Source: Pseudomonadota bacterium
Lineage (GTDB): Bacteria; Pseudomonadota; Alphaproteobacteria; UBA828
Assembly (NCBI GenBank): GCA_027624955.1
Contig: JAQBTG010000012.1
Coordinates: 1 to 64,000, forward strand
DNA length: 64,000 bases
Reading direction: 5' to 3'
Shown here piece by piece: positions 57,181 through 64,000 of the stretch. How positions within the stretch are numbered: position 1 is the first letter of the stretch; each line of letters starts with the position of its first letter. A model generated the notes under the pieces. The model was not told where the DNA came from. It saw only the letters and a program-made list of their open reading frames with translations, and made no database searches. The translations under genes were made by a program, and so were the position numbers.

Positions 57181-58644
57181 ATGGCCGAATTTATTACACC
57201 GGATTATTTGGCCGCCTTGCCGGAAATGTTTCTCGCGGCGGTATCCCTCGTTCTTCTTATGGTCGGCGTTTTTCTTGGCAACCGGTCGACCAATTTGCTC
57301 ACCTGGCTGTGCGTCGTCGCTATGGGCGCGGCGTTCGTCATGGTGCTCGTCGGTTCGCATGCCCATAGCACTACATTTTTCGGGATGTTTGTGAGCGATA
57401 GTTTCTCCATATTCATGAAATGCTTGGTGCTGATTGGCGCTGCGGTGACTCTGATCATGGGCATGGGATACGTGAAGCGCGAAGGTATGAATCGCTTCGA
57501 GTTCCCCATTCTGATCCTGTTCGCGACGCTTGGCATGTTGCTGATGATTTCGGCAAACGACCTTATCGCGCTTTATGTTGGCCTCGAATTGCAGAGCCTA
57601 TCGCTTTACATCGTCGCCGCGTTCCGGCGTGATTCCCTGCGCTCCAGCGAAGCCGGCCTTAAATATTTCGTGCTCGGCGCGCTCTCTTCGGGGATGCTGC
57701 TTTATGGCTGTTCCATGGTCTATGGCTTTACTGGCTTTACAGGTTTCGACGAAATCGCCATCGCGATCGGTCACCAAGGTGCCGATGCGCATGGCGCCGC
57801 GCCGATCGGTATTTTGATCGGAGTGGTCTTTATCGCCGCAGCACTCGCTTTCAAAGTATCCGCAGTACCGTTCCATATGTGGACGCCGGATGTTTATGAA
57901 GGCGCGCCGACGCCGGTCACAGCTTTCTTCGCCGCTGCGCCTAAAATTGCGGCGATGGCGCTGTTTCTACGCGTCTTGCTCGGGCCGTTTCACGATTTGA
58001 TGGCGCAGTGGGACCAGATCATCGTTTTCATTTCCATTGCGTCGATGGCGCTCGGGGCGTTTGCGGCGATCGGCCAGAAAAATATCAAACGCCTTATCGC
58101 CTACAGCTCGATCGGTCATATCGGATATGCGCTGGTCGGGCTTGCCGCCGGGACACCGGAAGGTGTGCGCGGCGTTCTGATCTATTTGGCGATATATATG
58201 GTCATGTCGCTCGGTACGTTTGCTTGCATTCTCGCCATGCGCCGGCGCGGTCAGATGCTAGAGCGAATCGAAGACCTTTCTGGCCTTTCCAAAACCAACC
58301 CAGCTATCGCGTTGGCGATGGCAATATTTATGTTCTCGATGGCGGGAATTCCGCCCTTGGCGGGCTTTTTTGGAAAGCTCTATGTCTTCCTGGCCGCCAT
58401 AGAGGAGGGCATGTACGGGCTCGCGGTTATCGGTGTGCTCACCAGCGCGGTGGGCGCCTACTACTACATCCGTATCGTTAAAGTGATGTATTTCGATAAA
58501 CCAGTCGAAAGCTTCGATAAACCGATAGGAGCGGAACTATCCAGCGTCCTACTCGGTACGGGCGTTATCACGATGTTCTTTTTCGCTTATCCTACGCCCG
58601 TTTTGGAGGGCGCGCAGGCCGCCGCAGCACTGCTATTTCCCTGA
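57181..58644 (+). CDS. nuoN: NADH-quinone oxidoreductase subunit N
   Basis: 487 aa. ND2-type antiporter-like subunit; [49 protein letters not shown], and [32 protein letters not shown] are characteristic. Last of the fourteen nuo genes; birA follows after 13 bp and is likely on the same transcript. Confidence 0.97.
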   Translation: MAEFITPDYLAALPEMFLAAVSLVLLMVGVFLGNRSTNLLTWLCVVAMGAAFVMVLVGSHAHSTTFFGMFVSDSFSIFMKCLVLIGAAVTLIMGMGYVKREGMNRFEFPILILFATLGMLLMISANDLIALYVGLELQSLSLYIVAAFRRDSLRSSEAGLKYFVLGALSSGMLLYGCSMVYGFTGFTGFDEIAIAIGHQGADAHGAAPIGILIGVVFIAAALAFKVSAVPFHMWTPDVYEGAPTPVTAFFAAAPKIAAMALFLRVLLGPFHDLMAQWDQIIVFISIASMALGAFAAIGQKNIKRLIAYSSIGHIGYALVGLAAGTPEGVRGVLIYLAIYMVMSLGTFACILAMRRRGQMLERIEDLSGLSKTNPAIALAMAIFMFSMAGIPPLAGFFGKLYVFLAAIEEGMYGLAVIGVLTSAVGAYYYIRIVKVMYFDKPVESFDKPIGAELSSVLLGTGVITMFFFAYPTPVLEGAQAAAALLFP

Positions 58645-58657
58645 TAGCGAGGCTGAA

Positions 58658-59422
58658 ATGAGAACGTTGCGGCTGCCGGATGAATTCCGGTTGGTAGAAA
58701 TGGATGAGGTCGACAGCACCAACGAGGAGGCTAAGCGCCTGGCCTGCTCAGGCGTTGCCGACGGAACACTCGTTTGGGCGCACAGCCAAACAGCCGGCAG
58801 AGGGCGGCGCGGCCGAGTGTGGATGTCTGATCCCGGTAACCTATATACGTCATTCGTTCTCCGCCCGGATTGCGCGCCGTTGCAGGCGGCGCAATTGACA
58901 TTTGTTGCCGCTCTGGCGGTCCGCGATATGCTGACCACATTCTTAGACAATTGCGACTCCATTGCGTGCAAGTGGCCAAACGATGTGTTGGTAGGGGGGC
59001 GGAAAATTTCCGGAATACTTCTTGAGTCTTCGACGGCGGGAGGCGGTATCGTTGACTGGCTAGTTCTCGGCATCGGCGTTAATTTGCGCCACCATCCCGA
59101 TATCGGCGGTCGCCACCCGGCGACTAATCTTTCTGCGGAGGGTGCCGGCGCGATAGAGGTATCTTCCGCCCTTGAAACTCTCGCAACTGCTTTTGCGAAG
59201 CGGCGGAGAGAGTGGTTTCAGGGCGGATTTGAAGCCGTTCGCAATGCTTGGCTAAAACACGCGTATGGACTGGGCAAGGCGGCGCACTTCAAACTGGAGG
59301 GCGCAGACCATAGTGGCTTGTTCATCGGCATTGATGAAAGTGGGGCCTTGCGGTTGAAGGGAGATGGCTGTGCGGAGCAGTTGTTCACTGCCGGCGAGGT
59401 AACTTTCGAGGGGAGTGGCTAA
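58658..59422 (+). CDS. birA: biotin-[acetyl-CoA-carboxylase] ligase (no DNA-binding domain)
   Basis: 254 aa. Biotinyl-5'-AMP synthetase/ligase with GRGRRGRVWMSDPGNLYTSFVLRP (adenylate loop), CKWPNDVLVGGRKISGILLE and a small C-terminal SH3-like domain. It starts directly with the catalytic domain, so it lacks the winged-helix repressor domain of E. coli BirA and is a pure ligase (class I). It biotinylates carboxylases. Gene order nuoN-birA-coaX-rnj is conserved in many alphaproteobacteria. Confidence 0.94.
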   Translation: MRTLRLPDEFRLVEMDEVDSTNEEAKRLACSGVADGTLVWAHSQTAGRGRRGRVWMSDPGNLYTSFVLRPDCAPLQAAQLTFVAALAVRDMLTTFLDNCDSIACKWPNDVLVGGRKISGILLESSTAGGGIVDWLVLGIGVNLRHHPDIGGRHPATNLSAEGAGAIEVSSALETLATAFAKRRREWFQGGFEAVRNAWLKHAYGLGKAAHFKLEGADHSGLFIGIDESGALRLKGDGCAEQLFTAGEVTFEGSG

Positions 59423-59425
59423 GTT

Positions 59426-60205
59426 ATGCTTCTGGCCATCGATGTGGGCAATACCAATACTGTGTTTGCGGTGTTCGACGGGGACACGATGCGCGGCCAA
59501 TGGCGCGCGGCGACGAACGCACAGCGTACCGCCGACGAACACGCCGTTTGGTTCAGCCAACTCATGGCTCGCCAAAAATTGGACCTTGATGATATTGATC
59601 ATGTCGTCCTGTCGACAGTAGTTCCGCAATGTTTGAGCGCTCTGAAATTATTGTGCGAAGAATATTGTGGTTGCACGCCCCTGGTTGTCGGCGAGCCGGG
59701 CATCGAACTTGGCATCGACGTTCATGTCGCACAGCCGGGCGAAGTCGGCGCCGACAGACTGGTTAATGCAGTCGGCGCACAAAAGCACTATTCCGGCCCC
59801 CTGATCATTATTGATTTCGGCACCGCGACCACGTTCGATGCGATCAATGAAGACGGCTCCTATGAAGGCGGCATCATCGCGCCGGGGATCAATCTATCAC
59901 TCGAATCACTGCACCGGGCCGCCGCGCAACTACCGAGAATCGCGGTTAGTCGCCCCGACAAAGTCATCGCCAAATCAACGGTTCCGGCGATGCAATCGGG
60001 AATCTATTGGGGGTACATCGGTTTGATCGAAGGCATCGTTCAGCGCATGAAGGAAGAATATGGCCGGCCGATGCAAGTGGTCGCCACGGGTGGGCTGGCG
60101 AGTTTGTTTTCCGACGGCACTTCGGCCATCGACAAAACCGATCCAGATCTCACAATTCGCGGCCTTCTAGAAATCTTTAGTCGCAACCGGCGAGACAGTG
60201 CATGA
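59426..60205 (+). CDS. coaX: type III pantothenate kinase
   Basis: 259 aa. ASKHA-fold kinase for the first step of coenzyme A synthesis. PHOSPHATE-type motif AIDVGNTNTVFAVFDG, pantothenate/monovalent-cation region GADRLVNAVGAQKHY, and IDFGTATTFDAINEDGSYEGGIIAPGINLS are diagnostic. It is feedback-insensitive and needs K+ or NH4+ in homologues. Three bases after birA; its stop overlaps the rnj start. Confidence 0.96.
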   Translation: MLLAIDVGNTNTVFAVFDGDTMRGQWRAATNAQRTADEHAVWFSQLMARQKLDLDDIDHVVLSTVVPQCLSALKLLCEEYCGCTPLVVGEPGIELGIDVHVAQPGEVGADRLVNAVGAQKHYSGPLIIIDFGTATTFDAINEDGSYEGGIIAPGINLSLESLHRAAAQLPRIAVSRPDKVIAKSTVPAMQSGIYWGYIGLIEGIVQRMKEEYGRPMQVVATGGLASLFSDGTSAIDKTDPDLTIRGLLEIFSRNRRDSA

Positions 60206-61878
60206 GTATACCCGTCGCGTCCGGGCCGATCATCGATTCTGAGGCGCTCCATTTCCTGCCGCTAGGCGGAACCGGTGAGATCGGCATGAATCTCAGCCTC
60301 TACGCTTGCCGCGGTAAATGGCTGATGGTTGATCTCGGCATTTCCTTCGCCGGCGACACCTTGCCGGGGGTCGATATCCTGGTGCCGAACATCTCTTTTA
60401 TCGAAAAGCATAGGGACAATCTGCTCGCCATTTTGTTAACCCATGCACATGAGGACCATCTCGGCGCGGTCGCCTATCTCTGGCCGCAACTACGTTGTCC
60501 CGTTTATGCTACGCCATTCACGGCTGCCATCCTGCGCGAAAAACTGCGGGAAGCCGGATTGATAAAAAAAGTTCCACTCAATGAAATACCGCTGCGCGCT
60601 AAATTCGACCTTGGTCCATTCGCGGTGGAATATGTATCGGTCACACATTCCATTCCGGAATCCAATTCCCTCATCCTACGCACGCCCGAGGGCGTCGTAC
60701 TACACACAGGCGACTGGAAACTCGATCCGGAACCTCTGGTCGGCGAACTCACGGATGAAACGACGCTGCGGAATATTGGCGATGAAGGCGTGCTCGCCAT
60801 GGTTTGCGATTCGACGAACGCCCTATCGGAAGGCGAAAGCGGCTCCGAGGGGACGGTCAGGAAGAAATTGATCGAATTGATATCCACTTGCGAGCGCGGT
60901 GTTGCGGTAACCCAATTTGCATCCAATGTTGCGCGTATGCAAAGCGTTGCGATGGCGGCAGAGGCCAATGGGCGTGAATTGGTGCTGGTTGGGCGCTCGC
61001 TCTGGAAATACGCAAGGGCAGCACAGGCGACCGGGTATTTCGATTCAGATATGCGCCTGCTCAGTGACAAAGAAGGCGCCGAACTTCATCCCGCGCAGGT
61101 GCTGTACCTATGCACTGGGTGCCAAGGGGAGCCACGCGCGGCGATGTCAAAAGTTGCCGCTCAGGGCCACCCGCGTGTTCATCTTTCGTCCGGCGACAGC
61201 GTGATTTTTACGTCCAAGATCATCCCTGGCAATGAATTGCCCATCAGCCGTTTGCACAGCCAATTGGCGGCCCGCGGAATTACCGTGATCGATGAAAAGG
61301 GTCACAAAGACATCCACGTTTCGGGACATCCACGCCGCGACGAACTGAGGCGCATGTATGGCTGGGTGAAGCCGAAAATTTCGGTTCCCGTCCATGGCGA
61401 GGCACGCCACCTCACCGCACATGCGGAATTGGCGCGCTCACTCGGTACGCCAGAGAGCTGGGTTATATCCGACGGCGATGTTTTGCGCCTCGGACCGGGG
61501 CCGGCGAAAGTAATCGGCACCGTATTTTCTGGCAAACTTGCGGTGGACGGCACGCGGCTCATCGCACCGGATCACACAGCTTTCGGTGCGCGCCGCCGAC
61601 TGATGCATGACGGCGCGGTGTTCGTTTCGCTGGTTGTTGATAAGGATGGCTGGTTGGTCGCACCGCCGGCCATCCAGGGGCAAGGCATCGTCGACGCGGA
61701 AAACGAGGCTGTCGTGGTGAAAGGGCTGGTTGAGGCAGTGCAAGAGGCGCTCGATTCCGACAAGCTGGATAATGCTGATGAGAAGCTGCGCGAGGCCGGG
61801 CGCCTGGCGGTGCGCCGGACCTTGGTGGCGCTCTACGGCAAACGACCGGTCATCGAAGTGCAGCTCGTTCGGGTATAA
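60202..61878 (+). CDS. rnj: ribonuclease J
   Basis: 558 aa. Metallo-beta-lactamase/beta-CASP RNase with both endo- and 5'-3' exonuclease activity. Metal-binding motif LTHAHEDHLGAVAYLWP, further zinc ligands in VTHSIPESNSLIL and HTGDWKLDP, beta-CASP motifs (VAVTQFASNVARM, CTGCQGEPRAAMSKVA, HVSGHPRRDELRRMYGWVKP) and HGEARHL are present. RNase J is shared by alphaproteobacteria and Gram-positives, an organism-level marker against Gammaproteobacteria. ATGA overlap with coaX. Confidence 0.95.
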   Translation: MSIPVASGPIIDSEALHFLPLGGTGEIGMNLSLYACRGKWLMVDLGISFAGDTLPGVDILVPNISFIEKHRDNLLAILLTHAHEDHLGAVAYLWPQLRCPVYATPFTAAILREKLREAGLIKKVPLNEIPLRAKFDLGPFAVEYVSVTHSIPESNSLILRTPEGVVLHTGDWKLDPEPLVGELTDETTLRNIGDEGVLAMVCDSTNALSEGESGSEGTVRKKLIELISTCERGVAVTQFASNVARMQSVAMAAEANGRELVLVGRSLWKYARAAQATGYFDSDMRLLSDKEGAELHPAQVLYLCTGCQGEPRAAMSKVAAQGHPRVHLSSGDSVIFTSKIIPGNELPISRLHSQLAARGITVIDEKGHKDIHVSGHPRRDELRRMYGWVKPKISVPVHGEARHLTAHAELARSLGTPESWVISDGDVLRLGPGPAKVIGTVFSGKLAVDGTRLIAPDHTAFGARRRLMHDGAVFVSLVVDKDGWLVAPPAIQGQGIVDAENEAVVVKGLVEAVQEALDSDKLDNADEKLREAGRLAVRRTLVALYGKRPVIEVQLVRV

Positions 61879-61911
61879 GATGATGCGTAGAGTGATGGTG
61901 GGCAAAAAGAC

Positions 61912-62316
61912 ATGATTGGGCGTTTGAACCATGTGGCGATCGTCGTGCCGGACCTCGCGGCGGCGGGGACGCTCTACCGGGACATGATGGGCGCGACGGT
62001 TTCGGTCGAACAGGACCTGCCGGAGCATGGCGTGACGACGGTGTTTGTCGAATTGTCCAACACAAAAATAGAACTCTTGCATCCGCTGGGTAAGAAGTCT
62101 GCCATTCAGGTGTTTCTCGACAAAAACCCCAGTGGCGGGATGCATCACATCTGTTACGAGGTGGCGGATATCGCCGCGGCCCGCGACCGGCTCGTTGCCG
62201 GCGGTGCGCGCATTCTGGGCGATGGCGAGCCGCGCACCGGCGCGCATGGCAAGCCTGTCCTATTTCTACACCCCAAGGACTTTTGCGGTACGTTGATAGA
62301 ACTTGAGGAATCTTAG
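61912..62316 (+). CDS. mce: methylmalonyl-CoA epimerase
   Basis: 134 aa, a single VOC-superfamily domain. IGRLNHVAIVVPDLAAAGTLYRDMMGA, HGVTTVFVELSNTKIELLHPLG, GGMHHICYEVADIAAARDRL and the metal/acid residues in LFLHPKDFCGTLIELEE match the family. It interconverts (2R)- and (2S)-methylmalonyl-CoA in propionyl-CoA catabolism. Located in the conserved rnj-mce-DUF1467-proS order. Confidence 0.95.
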   Translation: MIGRLNHVAIVVPDLAAAGTLYRDMMGATVSVEQDLPEHGVTTVFVELSNTKIELLHPLGKKSAIQVFLDKNPSGGMHHICYEVADIAAARDRLVAGGARILGDGEPRTGAHGKPVLFLHPKDFCGTLIELEES

Positions 62317-62325
62317 GAATTTGCC

Positions 62326-62559
62326 ATGAGCGTCTTAAACATCGCGCTGGTATTTCTTATCTCCTGGTGGCTCGGTTGGTTCTTGGCACTGCCCTTCGGC
62401 GTGAAGGCGCCGGACAAGGTCGAGCCCGGGCACGCATCGGGTGCGCCTGACAAGCCGCGATTGTTAATCAAGGCGGCAATTGCGACCGGTATTGGGTGTG
62501 TGATAACCGCCGTCGTCGTTGTGATTGTTTTGTCCGGGTGGATCGACTTACGGGAGTAA
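62326..62559 (+). CDS. DUF1467 family membrane protein
   Basis: 77 aa with two membrane helices (NIALVFLISWWLGWFLALPFGV and the second near residue 50-72). The WWLGWFLALPFGVK motif is the DUF1467 signature, a small protein almost always found between mce and proS in alphaproteobacteria. Function unknown. Followed at once by the TagI-like gene. Confidence 0.93.
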   Translation: MSVLNIALVFLISWWLGWFLALPFGVKAPDKVEPGHASGAPDKPRLLIKAAIATGIGCVITAVVVVIVLSGWIDLRE

Positions 62560-62563
62560 TATT

Positions 62564-63106
62564 GTGGCGCAGCACTATTGTGACGCCGCCTTCGGCGATC
62601 CGTTGCATGGCCCCTATCACGACCGGGAATACGGTTTCCCAATCGAAGATGACAATGAATTGTTCGCCCGCCTTGTGCTCGAGATTAATCAGGCTGGTTT
62701 GTCTTGGGCGACAATCCTGAAAAAGAAAGATAATTTTGCCTTCGCCTATGACGGCTTCGATATTGCCATCGTCGCGGCCTATGATGAGAACGCCCGCGCC
62801 CGCCTTCTGGCCGACGCCGGAATCATTCGCAACCGCCTCAAGGTGAACGCGGCGATCGAGAATGCCCGCCGCTTGCTTGATATCCGCGCCAACGAAGGGT
62901 CATTCAAGGCGTGGCTCGATCTGCATCATCCTGCTGAGCTTGAGAGCTGGGTTAAATTGTTTCGCGCCAATTTCAAGTTCACAGGGCCTGAGATCGTGCG
63001 CGAATTCCTCGTCAGTACCGGATATCTGCCGTGCGCGCACCGTCCGGAATGCCCAGTGTACGCCGTTGTCGAGGGATTGAACCCACCCTGGATGCAGACG
63101 CAATAA
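62564..63106 (+). CDS. DNA-3-methyladenine glycosylase I family protein
   Basis: 180 aa from a GTG at 62564 with CGGGAG 9 nt upstream (an earlier ATG at 62525 is inside DUF1467). The TagI pattern is clear: Cys6, YHDREYGFPIEDDNELFARLVLEINQAGLSWATILKKK, and the zinc-ligand pair near the C terminus (CAHRPECPV). Tryptophan of the usual EWG is Tyr here. TagI removes 3-methyladenine from DNA. The insertion between DUF1467 and proS is not the commonest order. Confidence 0.88.
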   Translation: MAQHYCDAAFGDPLHGPYHDREYGFPIEDDNELFARLVLEINQAGLSWATILKKKDNFAFAYDGFDIAIVAAYDENARARLLADAGIIRNRLKVNAAIENARRLLDIRANEGSFKAWLDLHHPAELESWVKLFRANFKFTGPEIVREFLVSTGYLPCAHRPECPVYAVVEGLNPPWMQTQ

Positions 63107-63142
63107 CCGAAGCTTAAGGCTTTTTCCTTAATCTCAGCTGCT

Positions 63143-63577
63143 ATGAAACATCTATTTTCTGCCGTTGTCTTTGCATTGTTGGCCGGGAATACGCTTTCCC
63201 TCGGCGCCCAACAAATTACCGTTACGCCGAGCGCTTGCCAGACTTTGACGGCCCATACGCCGCACGATGATGTAGCATATCGACCCGGCCTTGATGTTAG
63301 CGGAAATGCCGTCGCACCCGCCGACCTCAATGCACCCGGACAACTCGACTTCGACGCCGATCACGAGTTTCGGCTGCCCATAGAATTGCCCTTAGAGAAC
63401 GTCCTCGCCATCGCTGCCACCGATACGTTGAATATCATACGCGATTCCAATATTGGTGTCGGCCTGGTGACGGTCAAAAATGGCCAAGCTTATTTCAACG
63501 ATGAGCCCTTGAGCGGCGCCCAATCGCATGCGATCGCCGTTGAGTGTCAGAGGCGGCAGGACGCGACGACGCGCTAA
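63143..63577 (+). CDS. exported protein of unknown function
   Basis: 144 aa. An N-terminal signal peptide (MKHLFSAVVFALLAGNTLSLGA, likely cut after ALA-like LGA) is followed by a mature part of about 122 residues with a single Cys pair (CQTLTAHT, VECQRR). It reads HDDVAYRPGLDVSGNAVAPADLN, a motif seen in small hypothetical periplasmic proteins of alphaproteobacteria. Function unknown. A short hairpin TTAAGG-CTTTTT-CCTTAA lies in the 36-bp gap before it. Sits between the TagI-like gene and proS. Confidence 0.7.
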   Translation: MKHLFSAVVFALLAGNTLSLGAQQITVTPSACQTLTAHTPHDDVAYRPGLDVSGNAVAPADLNAPGQLDFDADHEFRLPIELPLENVLAIAATDTLNIIRDSNIGVGLVTVKNGQAYFNDEPLSGAQSHAIAVECQRRQDATTR

Positions 63578-63703
63578 CAAGCCTCTGCAACATCAATTGG
63601 TCGCCAACTTCCACCGGCTCTATCCTTGGGTCGCAACATTGCGCTTTGATGCAGCTTTGGGCATATAGTCCGGCACAGCAATTTCGTGCGAATCGGGAGA
63701 ACC

Positions 63704-64000
63704 ATGCGGCGATCCAAATTTTTTATGCCGACGCTAAAAGAAACGCCTGCTGAGGCGCAGATACCCTCGCATCGCTTAATGTTGCGCGCAGGCATGGTGC
63801 GGCAGACGGCGGCCGGTATTTATAGCTGGTTGCCGCTTGGCTACCGCGTTCTGAAAAGGATCGAGCAGATCGTGCGCGAGGAAATGGACGCGACCGGTGC
63901 GCAGGAAATCCTGATGCCGACAATACAGCCGGCAGAACTGTGGCAGGAAAGCGGCCGGTATGATGATTACGGCAAGGAAATGCTGCGATTTACCGATCGC
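63704..64000 (+). CDS. proS: prolyl-tRNA synthetase, N-terminal part (cut by window end)
   Basis: First 99 codons, open to the window edge. [93 protein letters not shown] is the class II core (motif 1) of bacterial-type ProRS. The ATG at 63704 has CGGGAGA 7 nt upstream. It closes the conserved mce-DUF1467-...-proS block. Confidence 0.96.
   Translation, partial: MRRSKFFMPTLKETPAEAQIPSHRLMLRAGMVRQTAAGIYSWLPLGYRVLKRIEQIVREEMDATGAQEILMPTIQPAELWQESGRYDDYGKEMLRFTDR

Overview
The window looks like core chromosome of an aerobic, heterotrophic alphaproteobacterium. The gene order clpP-clpX-lon-HU-tRNA-Val-tRNA-Asp-nuoA..N-birA-coaX-rnj-mce-DUF1467-proS is a familiar alphaproteobacterial neighbourhood, most like Rhodospirillales-type lineages (inference). 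A SUF rather than ISC iron-sulfur operon, glnBA with a sigma-54-type promoter, and split nuoC/nuoD fit this. tRNA-His carries an encoded G-1:C73 pair, which some other alphaproteobacterial orders lack. No phage, insertion sequence, integrase, CRISPR array, rRNA or plasmid gene was seen.

Left part (1-7.1 kb): accessory metabolism with a group D flavin monooxygenase-like protein, a RidA protein, a DsbA/HCCA-isomerase-like protein, a YtoQ protein, a methyltransferase and acetoacetyl-CoA synthetase, followed by a broken secreted-protein ORF. 7.1-13.9 kb: an Rrf2 regulator and a complete sufBCDSUTA operon. 14-17.5 kb: glnB-glnA facing left, a class I aminotransferase facing right, and tRNA-His. 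17.5-18.3 kb is gene-poor with weak coding remnants.

Middle (18.3-37.1 kb): a DUF899 protein, a Cro/C1 regulator and a nickel/cobalt-permease-like protein. A four-gene leftward operon follows: 2,2-dialkylglycine decarboxylase-like enzyme, FrnE-like DsbA, MFS transporter and RidA. Then come an unusual exported HEXXH protein, parE, a DEAD-box helicase overlapping a stand-alone Lrp/AsnC ligand domain, hsp20 under a heat-shock promoter with a ROSE-like RNA thermometer, FIST, amidase, methyltransferase, NAD(P)HX repair enzyme, malonyl-CoA decarboxylase and tRNA-Leu.

Right part (37.2-64 kb): trigger factor, clpP, clpX, lon and HU (protein quality control and nucleoid), two tRNAs, all fourteen complex I genes tightly packed with many start/stop overlaps, then birA, coaX, rnj, methylmalonyl-CoA epimerase, a DUF1467 membrane protein, a TagI-like DNA glycosylase, a small exported protein and the start of proS, cut by the window edge.

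No clearly new multi-gene system is visible. The best leads are regulatory (ROSE thermometer, sigma-54 site, SUF operator-like palindrome), the dialkylglycine decarboxylase/RidA/transporter operon, the exported HEXXH protein and several degraded coding remnants. All functions are read from motifs and family knowledge; no database search was run.
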